A DNA stretch of 64,000 bases from Streptomyces flavofungini (lineage in GTDB: Bacteria > Actinomycetota > Actinomycetes > Streptomycetales > Streptomycetaceae), in the NCBI RefSeq assembly GCF_030388665.1, contig NZ_CP128846.1, positions 8,280,001-8,344,000 on the forward strand, written 5' to 3'. The notes beneath the pieces were generated by a model that searched no databases, was not told where the DNA came from, and saw only the letters and a list, made by a program, of their open reading frames with translations. Below, piece after piece: positions 8,154 to 15,891 of this stretch (its first letter is position 1; the number at the start of each line of letters is the position of its first letter). Position numbers and translations under genes: made by a program.

Positions 8154-9139
8154 CCACAGTGACAGGCATCGACGCCCGCGGCATGCGGCACTGCGAGACG
8201 ACGGCCCTCGGGGTGCTGCTGCGGCACCAGGGGCTCGACCTGTCCGAGCCCATGCTCTTCGGCCTCGGCTCCGGTCTGTCCTTCGTCTACTGGGACAGCA
8301 AGAACCTGGGGTTCCCCTTCCTCGGGGGCCGGGTCAAACCCTTCGAGCTCACGAGGAACCTGGCCGCCGGACTCGGCCTGGAGCTGGTGGTCCAGGAGAC
8401 CACCTCGCCCCGCAAGGCCTGGGAGAACGTGACGGCCCCCCTCCGGGCGGGCCGGCCCGTGGGACTGCAGCTCGACAGCTACCACTTGGAGTACTTCGGC
8501 GCGAGGGTGCACTTCGGCGGTCATGTCGTCGCCCTGTACGGCCACGACGACCGCGTCGCGTACCTGGTGGACACCGACCAGCAGGGCGGCGCGGTGACCA
8601 CGAGCCTGACCAGCCTCGCCGAGGCCAGGGCCGCGCGCGGCCCGATGACCGCCAGACACCGCTCCTTCACCCTCACCGTCCCGGCGAACCCGCCCGCCCC
8701 GCGGGACCGGATCATCCCGGCGATCACCGCCTGCGCGGCCGCCTTCCTCGACCCGCCCATCGCCAACCTCGGCCACCGCGGCATCGAGAAGGCGAGCAAG
8801 CTGGTCCGCACCTGGCTGGAGCGCTCCGACGCACCGGAGCGCGACCTGCCGCAGGCCGCCCGCCTAATGGAGCGGGCCGGAACCGGCGGCGCCCTGTTCC
8901 GCAACCTCTACCGCGACTTCCTGGCGGAATGCGCCCAACTGCTCGACAGCGGCCATCTGCGCACCGGCCTCGGCCTGTACGCGGAGGCAGCCGACCAGTG
9001 GACCGAGGTCGCGGAACTCATCAAGAAGGCCGGTGAGTCGGGCGCCGCGGAGCACCTCGCCCAGGCGGGCGACCTCCTGCGCGACCTCTCGCGAACCGAG
9101 CGCGAGGCCATGCGGGCGCTGAGCCGCCTGGGGGAGTGA
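8150..9139 (+). CDS. BtrH N-terminal domain protein (BtrH_N/DUF4872 type)
   Basis: 329 residues. The N-terminal half has the BtrH-like cysteine-peptidase fold layout: 'MRHCETTALGVLL' with Cys15 as candidate nucleophile, and 'GGHVVALYGHDD' with a candidate catalytic His; the second half is an all-helical DUF4872-like domain. BtrH is an acyl transferase that moves a side chain from a carrier protein to an aminoglycoside in butirosin synthesis, but stand-alone actinobacterial members have no known role and no carrier protein or aminoglycoside genes are nearby. It is coupled by a 4-base overlap to a multidrug-sensor-type MerR gene and followed by a strong terminator. Confidence 0.75.
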   Translation: MTTVTGIDARGMRHCETTALGVLLRHQGLDLSEPMLFGLGSGLSFVYWDSKNLGFPFLGGRVKPFELTRNLAAGLGLELVVQETTSPRKAWENVTAPLRAGRPVGLQLDSYHLEYFGARVHFGGHVVALYGHDDRVAYLVDTDQQGGAVTTSLTSLAEARAARGPMTARHRSFTLTVPANPPAPRDRIIPAITACAAAFLDPPIANLGHRGIEKASKLVRTWLERSDAPERDLPQAARLMERAGTGGALFRNLYRDFLAECAQLLDSGHLRTGLGLYAEAADQWTEVAELIKKAGESGAAEHLAQAGDLLRDLSRTEREAMRALSRLGE

Positions 9140-9153
9140 GGAGCCGCGCGCAC

Positions 9154-9189
9154 CGAGGCGCGGGGCGCCGCCCGGCGCCCCGCGCCTCG
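9154..9189 (+). terminator. Strong hairpin terminator
   Basis: A 16-bp GC-rich stem (9154-9169 with 9174-9189) and 4-base loop begin 14 bases after the BtrH-like stop codon. Streptomyces terminators often lack a U-run, so this is a likely end of the MerR-BtrH transcript. Confidence 0.75.
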
Positions 9190-9231
9190 TCCGACGGCTC
9201 CGCATCCGTCGCCGCCCGGTGTCACAGGCCC

Positions 9232-9590
9232 CCGCGGTACCGGGCGGCGACCGAGGAGACGCAGGCCATCCCGACGCCGACGATCCGCACCAGGCGCGGC
9301 ACCCAGGTGCCGTCGGCCGAGCCGTGCAGGGCGCGCCGCAGGCCCGGCCGCGGCGGCGACGAACAGGGCTCCGACGACAAGGAAGTTGGTGATCTGGATC
9401 CAGCCGACCGAGCCGTTGGCCAGCATGCTGATGGGGTGCCGGGTCAGGTCGAAGGCGTCCCGGGTGAGGGCCTGGGCCGCCGCGACCACGGTCCACAGCG
9501 GGGTGGCGACGGCGCCTGCGGTGAGCAGCGCGCGGGCGGGGCCCGAGGCGCGGGCGACGGTGCTCGTGGCGGTGTCGCGGGCGGTGAGCG
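9232..9590 (-). pseudogene. DUF998 membrane protein relic
   Basis: On the minus strand the frame 'LTRDAFDLTRHPISMLANGS' followed by 'VGWIQITNFLVVGALFVAAA' is a clear DUF998 N-terminus. Near 9341-9347 the frame must shift by one base to continue as 'LRRALHGSADGTWVPRLVR' and 'IVGVGMACVSS', and it then ends at TGA 9232-9234. The family normally has about 200 residues and six helices, so more than half is missing. Both a frameshift and a truncation are visible. Confidence 0.7.
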
Positions 9591-9592
9591 GG

Positions 9593-10192
9593 GTGGCCAA
9601 GGACGCGCTGGTCGCCGCGCTCGAACAGTGGCCCACCGCGGGGGTCCCCGACAACCCCGGTGCCTGGCTCCTCGCCATCGCCAAGCGCCGGGCCGTCGAC
9701 CACGTCCGGCGCTCCCAGCGGCAGGAGCGCAAACAGGAGCAGCTCGCCCACCCCATCGACCGGCGGCCCGGAGCCGACGGCGAACCCGAGCAGGACGACG
9801 TCCTGTTCTGCCGCACCGAACTGCCCCTGCGCGAGCGGACCTTGTGGTGGCTCCTGCACGAGTCGGGAGCCGGGGCGACGGCCGTCCTGTCCCTCGACGT
9901 CGAACACCTCGACGTGGACGACCGCCGCGCCCGTACGGGACGCACCTGGGTGTCCTGGCGCTCCGGCACCGCACGTCTGCTCCTCACTCTGCTGTCCGGC
10001 CGCACCCGCGGCCCCCTCTTCCTCTCCGACCGCCGCCCCGCCCCCGCCCGGATGCCTGCGGCGGCCGACCTGCGCCTGGAAACCGGCCGCCGCGGGCTCT
10101 CCTACGAACGGGCGGAGCACCTCTTCAAACAGGCCACCAAGTCCCTGGACCCGTCCGCCGACGGCTGCACGCTCAGTCAGCTCAAGCCCTAG
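9593..10192 (+). pseudogene. Chimeric relic: ECF sigma fragment joined to tyrosine recombinase fragment
   Basis: One open frame contains two unrelated pieces. 9593-9805 encodes part of the region 2 of an ECF sigma factor: 'EQWPTAGVPDNPGAWLLAIA' then 'KRRAVDHVRRSQRQERKQEQ'. From about 9806 it changes without a stop into a tyrosine recombinase catalytic domain: 'LPLRERTLWWLLHESG', 'VLSLDVEHLDVDDRRAR', 'GTARLLLTLLSGRTRGPLFL', ending 'GCTLSQLKP'. The catalytic Arg of box I is missing (AGATAV where AARAxEV is usual) and the frame ends just where the HxLRH box should come. Neither half can be active. The ATG at 9386 gives a longer frame, but its first part is antisense to the DUF998 relic. Confidence 0.7.
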
Positions 10193-10229
10193 CCGCGCGG
10201 TGGTGGGGGCGACGGGCCCCGAGCCACGG

Positions 10230-11732
10230 CTACGCGGGCCGGGCGACCAGCCGGTAGCCGACGCCGCGTACGAGCTCGATCAGGCGGGGGTCGGGCAACT
10301 TGCTGCGCAGGGAAGCGACGTGCACCTCCAGGGTGCGTGCGGTCGCCTGCCGGTTGTCGGGCCAGAGTTGGCCGACGATCAGCTCACGGCGGACGACCAC
10401 GCCGGGGCGCCGGGCGAGCAGGGCGAGCAGGTCGAACTCCTTGCGGGTCAGGTGGACGGCCGAACCGTCCACGCTCATCTGCCGGTCGGCCAGATCGATG
10501 TGCAGGGGGCCGAGGCGCAGGACCGTCTCGGCGGCGGAGCGGTTGCCGTCGGGGCCCTGCGCCCGCAGGATGCCGAGCACCTTGCCCGCGTGCCCGTATC
10601 CCGAGGGGGGCGGGGGAGTGTCGGGCACCGGGGGGCTGTTCGGTGTTGTCGGGCCCGGGGCCTGGTAGAAGTAGCCGACGCCTCGGGCCGACACGATCGA
10701 CGCGCTGCCGACGGCGGTCGTGTCGAGTTTTCCGCGCAGACGGGAGATGGCGAACTTGACCTTCTCGGTGTCCCGCCCGGTGGGGTCGTCCCACGCCCTC
10801 GCGAGCAGTTTGCGGAAGGGCTGGACGACTCCCGCGTTGCGCACCAGGAGGTCGAGTACGCGGAACTCCGTGCGCGTCAGCCGCAGCGGCGCGTCGGCCA
10901 CGGCGGCCTCGAAGGCCTGGGAGTCGAGCCGCAGCAGGCCGTCGTCGTAGACGTCCTGGGGCCGCTGCTCCCGTGACGTGCGGTGCAGCACGCGCTCCAT
11001 GCGGGCGAGGAGTTCCGCGGAGGCGTACGGCTTCACGACGTAGTCGTCCGCGCCCAGGTTGAGTCCGTGCAGCCGGGACCGGTCGTCGCCGCGCGCCGTG
11101 ACGACGATGACGGGTACGTCGCTGACGGTCCGCAGCTTGGCCAGGGCCTCGTAGCCGTCGATGTCGGGGAGCCCGAGGTCCAGGAGCACCAGGTCGGGCC
11201 GTCCGGCGTACGCCGCGCGGAGGCCCCCGGATCCGGACAGCTCGTGGACGACCGAGTAGCGGTGCTGGGCCAGCATCGCGGACAGCGCCGCGGCGACGTG
11301 CGGATCGTCCTCGATGAGGAGCACGCGTGCCCGGCGGGCAGGGGTGGGCGGTGGCGGAGGGGGCGTCGGTGCCCGCTCGTCCCGGCCCTGTTTCTCCGCC
11401 TCTCTTGGGAGCAGGCGTGACTCGACCTCGGACTGGGGCACGCCGTTCTTGATGAGGAACGACAGTGCCATGTCGTAGCAGTCGGCGCAGACCTGGCTCT
11501 CGGCGCCCTTCACGATCAAGGTGTGCCGTGCGTCCCGGTCGCAGCGGCGGCCGGCGATGTCCGTCGAGCACTGGCGGAAAGCGGTGGAGTCCTCGTGCTT
11601 CCGTCGTCGGTCACGGGACCGCCGGGCCGCCGATCGGCAGGCGTCCGAGCAGTAGCGGCGCGGCCGGCCCGTGCCGGAGGCGGGTGGCAACGACCCACCG
11701 CACTCCTGGCACTCGCCGTCTGCCGTCCCCAT
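10230..11732 (-). CDS. Response regulator with Cys-rich N-terminus and two winged-helix domains
   Basis: 500 residues from ATG 11732, which has GGAGAAAGG upstream. Residues 8-32 hold CQEC...YCSDAC and 55-85 hold a second set (Cys55, Cys64, Cys82, Cys85), both plausible zinc sites. A Pro-rich linker (122-131) leads to a receiver domain (about 135-250) with acidic pocket Glu141/Asp142/Asp143, phospho-acceptor Asp185 (LLDLGLPD), Thr212 and Lys234. Two OmpR/PhoB-type winged helices follow: about 262-365 ('LRLTRTEFRVLDLLVRNAG' to 'ARGVGYFY') and about 405-500 ('VHLTRKEFDLLALLARRPG' to 'VRGVGYRLV'). Normal OmpR regulators are about 230 residues with one such domain. No histidine kinase gene is adjacent, so the input is unknown. 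Confidence 0.85.
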   Translation of the reverse strand: MGTADGECQECGGSLPPASGTGRPRRYCSDACRSAARRSRDRRRKHEDSTAFRQCSTDIAGRRCDRDARHTLIVKGAESQVCADCYDMALSFLIKNGVPQSEVESRLLPREAEKQGRDERAPTPPPPPPTPARRARVLLIEDDPHVAAALSAMLAQHRYSVVHELSGSGGLRAAYAGRPDLVLLDLGLPDIDGYEALAKLRTVSDVPVIVVTARGDDRSRLHGLNLGADDYVVKPYASAELLARMERVLHRTSREQRPQDVYDDGLLRLDSQAFEAAVADAPLRLTRTEFRVLDLLVRNAGVVQPFRKLLARAWDDPTGRDTEKVKFAISRLRGKLDTTAVGSASIVSARGVGYFYQAPGPTTPNSPPVPDTPPPPSGYGHAGKVLGILRAQGPDGNRSAAETVLRLGPLHIDLADRQMSVDGSAVHLTRKEFDLLALLARRPGVVVRRELIVGQLWPDNRQATARTLEVHVASLRSKLPDPRLIELVRGVGYRLVARPA

Positions 11733-11858
11733 GTCGCGGCCCTTTCTCCCCACGGATCGCGAGCATGACACGAAACCCGTTTTTGTGACGGGCCATCGGG
11801 TGCAAGAGGGAGAGCGCCCTTGGCCGGGACCGACGGTCCATGTTCTCCTGGATGCAGA

Positions 11859-11888
11859 GGGCCTGACCGCCTCTCGACGATCAGGCCC
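11859..11888 (-). terminator. Hairpin after small minus-strand reading frame
   Basis: An 8-bp stem (11859-11866 with 11881-11888, GGGCCTGA) with a 14-base loop lies six bases beyond the stop codon of the small frame ending at 11895. Its place supports transcription on the minus strand through that frame. Confidence 0.5.
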
Positions 11889-11894
11889 CCGGTT

Positions 11895-12153
11895 TCATGA
11901 CCGCTCGTGCTTGCCGGCGTCGACGATCATGTCACCGACCGCGATGAGGACCCTTGCCCCTTGGGCAAGGGCCTCGTGCTGTTTCAGGGCCGCCACCGTG
12001 TCCACGACGAGCAGCACGGCCCGCAGCCCCGTCCAGCACGAGTTCACTCGCTGCGGCTGCCACCTCCTGGGCGTTCCGGGGCCCGTCGCGAGGGGCTCGT
12101 CGCCCTCCGTCTGCGGACCCGGTTCGTCCGGTGTCGAGGTTCGGCACATCCGT
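11895..12153 (-). pseudogene. Small gene of unknown function, probably frameshifted
   Basis: A ribosome site (GAGAGGAAGG) precedes GTG 12153, which starts 'MTDVPNLDTG'. Codon bias then favours a second frame ('PGPQTEGDEPLATGPG'), returns to the first ('NAQEVAAAASELVLDG'), and finally needs the second again for 'LLVVDTVAALKQHEALAQGA' and 'RVLIAVGDMIVDAGKHERS', stop at 11895. Joined, these would give one protein of about 85 residues, so I suspect compensating small indels. The family is not recognised. A longer alternative start in the last frame (12149) gives an 84-residue protein and may be the annotated version. Confidence 0.4.
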
Positions 12154-12168
12154 CACCTTCCTCTCGAC

Positions 12169-12528
12169 AGCGACCGCGGCCATCGCGGGCTGTCGCGACA
12201 CGCACGCGGTGGATCCACGAGTCGCCGGTGCGTCGTGCGAGAGGGAGTGGAGAGATGCCTGAGTCCCCGTCACCTGAAGTGGTCGGCCCACCGTCCCCCG
12301 GAACGCGCCCACCCGGCAAGCAAGCGCAATCAACGTAGCGCCGCGGCCAGTTGGTGAAGGACTGCCCCGCGTCCGTGGGCTCGCGGCCGAGAGTGCCGGT
12401 GGGCGGGGAGTGCCGCGCGTGATAGAAAGTGGAACGATAGTCCCGGAAGTTGCCCGAGCGGGCACGCGCACCGGTCGACCGCGCGTGCCCGCACGGGCCG
12501 AGGGCCGATTCCACCGACAGGACACCCG
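12169..12528. other. Intergenic region with 11-bp inverted repeat
   Basis: No convincing gene was found in these 360 bases. At 12459-12469 and 12481-12491 an exact 11-bp inverted repeat (CGGGCACGCGC and its complement) with an 11-base centre ACCGGTCGACC ends 37 bases before the MFS gene. It could be an operator or a leader hairpin for that gene. Confidence 0.45.
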
Positions 12529-13788
12529 ATGGCAAACGCGTACCGCGAGATCTTCACCGCCCCCGGCGCGAAGGCGTTCAGCTCCGCCGGTCTGCTGGCC
12601 CGCCTTCCGCTGCCCCTGACCCACATGGGCATCCTGACGATGCTGTCCGAGACGACCGGCGAGTACGCCCTGGCCGGTCTGGTCGCGGGCACCTTCACCT
12701 TCTCCATGGCCTTCCTCGGCCCGCAGGTGTCCAAGGCCGTCGACCGGCGCGGGCAGAGCCGCGTCCTGCCGCTCGCCACCGGCGTCAGCGTGCTCGGCCT
12801 CGCGGCGCTCCTCCTCTGCGCCACCGCCGGCGCGCCGAGTTGGACCCTGTTCCTCTTCGCCCTGCTGTCCGGGCTGATGCCGAGCATGAGCGCGATGGTC
12901 CGCGCCCGCTGGACGGAGATCTACCGTGGCACCCCGCGGCTCACCACCGCGTACTCCATGGAGTCCGTGGTCGACGAGCTGACCTACGTCATCAGCCCGG
13001 CGCTCGCCGTGGTCCTGTCCACGGCGCTGTTCCCGCAGGCCGCGCCCCTGTTCGCGGGCGTTCTCCTGGTCGTGGGCGTCGCCCTGTTCGTACCGCAGAA
13101 GCGCACCGAACCGCCCGTCAGGGCGCGCGTCACGAGCGGTGGCGACCGGTCCGTGATCCGCTCGGCGCCGGTGCTGCTGCTCGCGCTCGTGCTGCTCTGC
13201 GGCGGGGCGATCCCCGGCATGGTCGACACGATGGGTCTGGCGTTCGCCGAGGAGCAGGGCAACAAGTCGCTCGGCGGCCTCGTCTTCACCGTGTACGCGA
13301 TCGGCTCGGGCCTCGCGGGACTGCTCTTCGGAGCCCGTGAGTGGAGCGTGCCGCTGCCCCGGCTGCTGCTCCTCGGCGTCGCGGGAACGGCCCTGACCAC
13401 ACTGCCGTTCCTGCTCGTCGACGGGGTGGCGGGGATGTGCGCGGCGGTGTTCCTTGCCGGGGTGTTCTTCGCGCCGACCATGGTGGTGATCATGGGCATC
13501 GTGGAGCGCGTCACCCCGGAGCACCAGCTCACCGAGGCGATGACCTGGATGATCGCGGGCCTGCAGAGCGGAGTGGCGATCGGCGCGGCCGTCACCGGTG
13601 TCGTCTACGACCGCTTCGGCGCCACCGCCGGAGTGTCGGTGGCGCTCGTCGCGGGCGCCGCCGCGCTCGTCCTGGCGCTGTGCGCCCTGCCGTTGCTGCG
13701 GACGCGACTCACGCGCACGGAGACCGGGGCGGCGGTGCCGGAGGTGTCGGCGCGGACGTCGAGGGCGGTGTGCTGCCCGAACGGCTGA
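12529..13788 (+). CDS. MFS transporter
   Basis: 419 residues with about 12 hydrophobic segments in two halves, separated by a charged loop near residues 185-205 ('PQKRTEPPVRARVTSGGDRS'). The loop between segments 2 and 3 carries 'KAVDRRGQSRVLP', a form of the MFS G-x3-D-R-x-G-R-R signature. The C-terminal 30 residues are polar. This layout suits a proton-driven drug or sugar exporter; the substrate is unknown. It ends in a strong two-way terminator shared with the AIM24 gene. Confidence 0.88.
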   Translation: MANAYREIFTAPGAKAFSSAGLLARLPLPLTHMGILTMLSETTGEYALAGLVAGTFTFSMAFLGPQVSKAVDRRGQSRVLPLATGVSVLGLAALLLCATAGAPSWTLFLFALLSGLMPSMSAMVRARWTEIYRGTPRLTTAYSMESVVDELTYVISPALAVVLSTALFPQAAPLFAGVLLVVGVALFVPQKRTEPPVRARVTSGGDRSVIRSAPVLLLALVLLCGGAIPGMVDTMGLAFAEEQGNKSLGGLVFTVYAIGSGLAGLLFGAREWSVPLPRLLLLGVAGTALTTLPFLLVDGVAGMCAAVFLAGVFFAPTMVVIMGIVERVTPEHQLTEAMTWMIAGLQSGVAIGAAVTGVVYDRFGATAGVSVALVAGAAALVLALCALPLLRTRLTRTETGAAVPEVSARTSRAVCCPNG

Positions 13789-13829
13789 GGCCGCGCGGGG
13801 CCATCGCGAGGCGGCGGCCCCGCGCGGCC
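13789..13829. terminator. Bidirectional terminator
   Basis: A perfect 14-bp stem (13789-13802 with 13816-13829) with a 13-base loop begins at the first base after the MFS stop and lies 35 bases from the convergent AIM24 stop. Confidence 0.8.
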
Positions 13830-13864
13830 GACCGCCTTCCTCCCCCTGATCACCGCGCGACGGG

Positions 13865-14536
13865 CTACTGCGGCTTGTGCGGCGTGGCCTCGCTCGGCCG
13901 TACGACGACCATGCCCTCGCCCTCCAGCTTCAGCTGCACCGCCTCACCGGAGCCGCCGCGGATCATCGAGCCGATCGACTGCGAGCGGTGCAGCGACGTG
14001 TGCAGGCTCGTGGTCCAGCCCACGACGGCGTCGGTGTCCACGAACACCGGCGCCTGCGGCGACACGGGAATCACCAGCGGCTCGCCCTCGCACATCAGGC
14101 CCAGCTGCCCGTGCCCCGTGAACACGCTGTTGAAGAGCCCGCCGCCGGAGATCCCCGAGCCCTTCACGGTCTTGATCTCGTACGAGAGGGACGCGTCGAA
14201 GCAGAGGATGTTGCGGCCGTTGACGGTGAGCGAGTCGCCCTGCTCGATGTCGACGACGAAGCAGCTCTGCGCCTCGTGCGCGAACCACGCCTCGCCCTGG
14301 CCCTTCACGGCCATGAGCGGCAGTCCCTCGCCGGTGACCGCGCGCTTCAGCATGCCGCCGACGCCCTGGCCCTTCCGCTCGAACTGCAGGTTGCCGCGGT
14401 AGGCGACCATCGCGCCCTGGCGCGCCATCATCTCGCCGTTCACGGCGTACCGGATGGACTTCGAGTTGTGCAGGCTCATGCCGGGTGCCGTCGCGGGCTG
14501 CGCCACGTGGTCCTTGGAGAAAAGGTCGCTCTTCAT
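13865..14536 (-). CDS. AIM24 family protein
   Basis: 223 residues from ATG 14536. The protein is mostly beta strands with the AIM24 signature features: 'YAVNGEMMARQGAMVAYRG', 'RAVTGEGLPLMAVKGQGEAW', 'DIEQGDSLTVNGRNILCFD', and a Gly-rich 'GSGISGGGLFNSVFTGHG'. Bacterial AIM24 proteins have a TRAP-like double-jelly-roll fold related to a yeast mitochondrial inner-membrane assembly factor; the bacterial role is not settled. Streptomyces often carry several copies in tandem, but only one is seen here. Confidence 0.88.
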   Translation of the reverse strand: MKSDLFSKDHVAQPATAPGMSLHNSKSIRYAVNGEMMARQGAMVAYRGNLQFERKGQGVGGMLKRAVTGEGLPLMAVKGQGEAWFAHEAQSCFVVDIEQGDSLTVNGRNILCFDASLSYEIKTVKGSGISGGGLFNSVFTGHGQLGLMCEGEPLVIPVSPQAPVFVDTDAVVGWTTSLHTSLHRSQSIGSMIRGGSGEAVQLKLEGEGMVVVRPSEATPHKPQ

Positions 14537-14725
14537 GCGGGCATCGTGCCCCGCTCGGGGGCGCCGCGCCAAGCCTCCGGGGGCGCATGTCCAGCAGACC
14601 GTGGGCGCGCTCGCGCGCCCCCGGCCGCGACTTTCGGCCAGGGGCGCTTCGACTTGGGGCGATGCCCCGCCGCCGGGCCGGGGCGGGGCGCTCGTCGCGG
14701 GTCGGCCGGTCGGCCGGTCTGTCGG

Positions 14726-15580
14726 TCAGCCGGTCGTGACGCGGACGTAGTCGACGGTCAGCGTCTGCGGGAAGGTCGTGCTGCCGTCCGGGTCGCCGGG
14801 CCAGTAGCCGCCGACGGCCAGGTTGAGGATGAGGAAGAAGGGCTTGTTGAACACCCACTGCTTGCCGCCGAGATCGGCCGGGGTGCGGGTCTGGTAGACG
14901 TGACCGTCGACCGACCAGGTCACCTTGTTCGGGGACCAGTCCACGGCGAAGGTGTGGAACTTGTCCGCGAAGGCCTCGCCGTTCGGCAGGGAGTACGCGG
15001 CGCCGATGCCGCCCGAACCGGAGTAGCCGGGGCCGTGCAGCGTGCCGTGGACGGTGTTCGGCTCCTTGCCGATGTTCTCCATCACGTCGATCTCGCCGCA
15101 GTTCGGCCAGCCCACGCTGCCGATGTCGGCGCCGAGCATCCAGAACGCGGGCCACATGCCCTGGCCGCGCGGCACCTTCAGGCGCGACTCGACCCGGCCG
15201 TACGTCGAGGTGAACTTGCCCGCGGTGTTGAGCCGGGACGAGGTGTACTCACAACGGCCGTACCAGCACTGGTAGTTCTCGGGGTTCTCCTTGCGGGCCG
15301 TGATGACCAGGTTGCCCTGGCCGTCGAGCTTCGCGTTCTTGTTGCCCGACGTGTAGTACTGGCGCTCGTGGTTGTTGACGTTGTCGCCGGTCTCGACCTG
15401 CCACTTGGCGCCGTCCACGGCGGATCCGGCGGGGCCGTTGAAGTCGTCGGAGAAGGCGAGGGCCTTCTCGCGCTCGGGCGCGGCGGCGGCGCTGGGAGCG
15501 GCGGTCGCGGCGGTGGCGCAGCAGACCAGGGAGAGTGCGCAGAGCGCCGCGCGGCGGCGCCAGGAGAGGGACACAGTCAT
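14726..15580 (-). CDS. Secreted glycoside hydrolase family 16 beta-glucanase
   Basis: 284 residues from ATG 15580. A Sec signal peptide ('MTVSLSWRRRAALCALSLVC', then 'ATAAPSAAAAPE') precedes a single GH16 domain. The catalytic ExDxxE motif is in GEIDVMENIG; 'WPAFWMLG' and 'FHTFAVDW' are also typical. The arrangement fits an endo-1,3-beta-glucanase (laminarinase-like) acting outside the cell on fungal or plant glucans. No carbohydrate-binding module is attached. The start was chosen over one at 15655 because it opens the signal peptide. Confidence 0.92.
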   Translation of the reverse strand: MTVSLSWRRRAALCALSLVCCATAATAAPSAAAAPEREKALAFSDDFNGPAGSAVDGAKWQVETGDNVNNHERQYYTSGNKNAKLDGQGNLVITARKENPENYQCWYGRCEYTSSRLNTAGKFTSTYGRVESRLKVPRGQGMWPAFWMLGADIGSVGWPNCGEIDVMENIGKEPNTVHGTLHGPGYSGSGGIGAAYSLPNGEAFADKFHTFAVDWSPNKVTWSVDGHVYQTRTPADLGGKQWVFNKPFFLILNLAVGGYWPGDPDGSTTFPQTLTVDYVRVTTG

Positions 15581-15891
15581 CACATCGCTTCGAGTGGGGG
15601 GCGGGCACGCATGCCGTGGGGGCATGAAGGTGGTGCGCAATTCAGTCGCGTGCATGACAAGGTCACGTCGAGAGTTGAACGCGGTACGCGATCCTCCGCG
15701 ACGGTTTCTTCACTGCTTGATTTAAGGCAGGTGCGCAGGGGGCGTCAAGGCATGGGTGCGGACCAACTGCGAAGGGGCCGACGGCACTCGATGCCGCCGA
15801 CCCCTTCGCCGCGTCCGGCACGACCGCTGCCCCGGCCGTGCCGCCCGCGCTCCGCGCGCACCCCCGCTCTCCCCGCGAGGGCGCGCGGTCG

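Noticed and set aside
7347..9139. Part of an aminoglycoside (butirosin-like) cluster
   Set aside because: Only a BtrH-like domain is present; no carrier protein, glycosyltransferase or aminocyclitol genes were seen.
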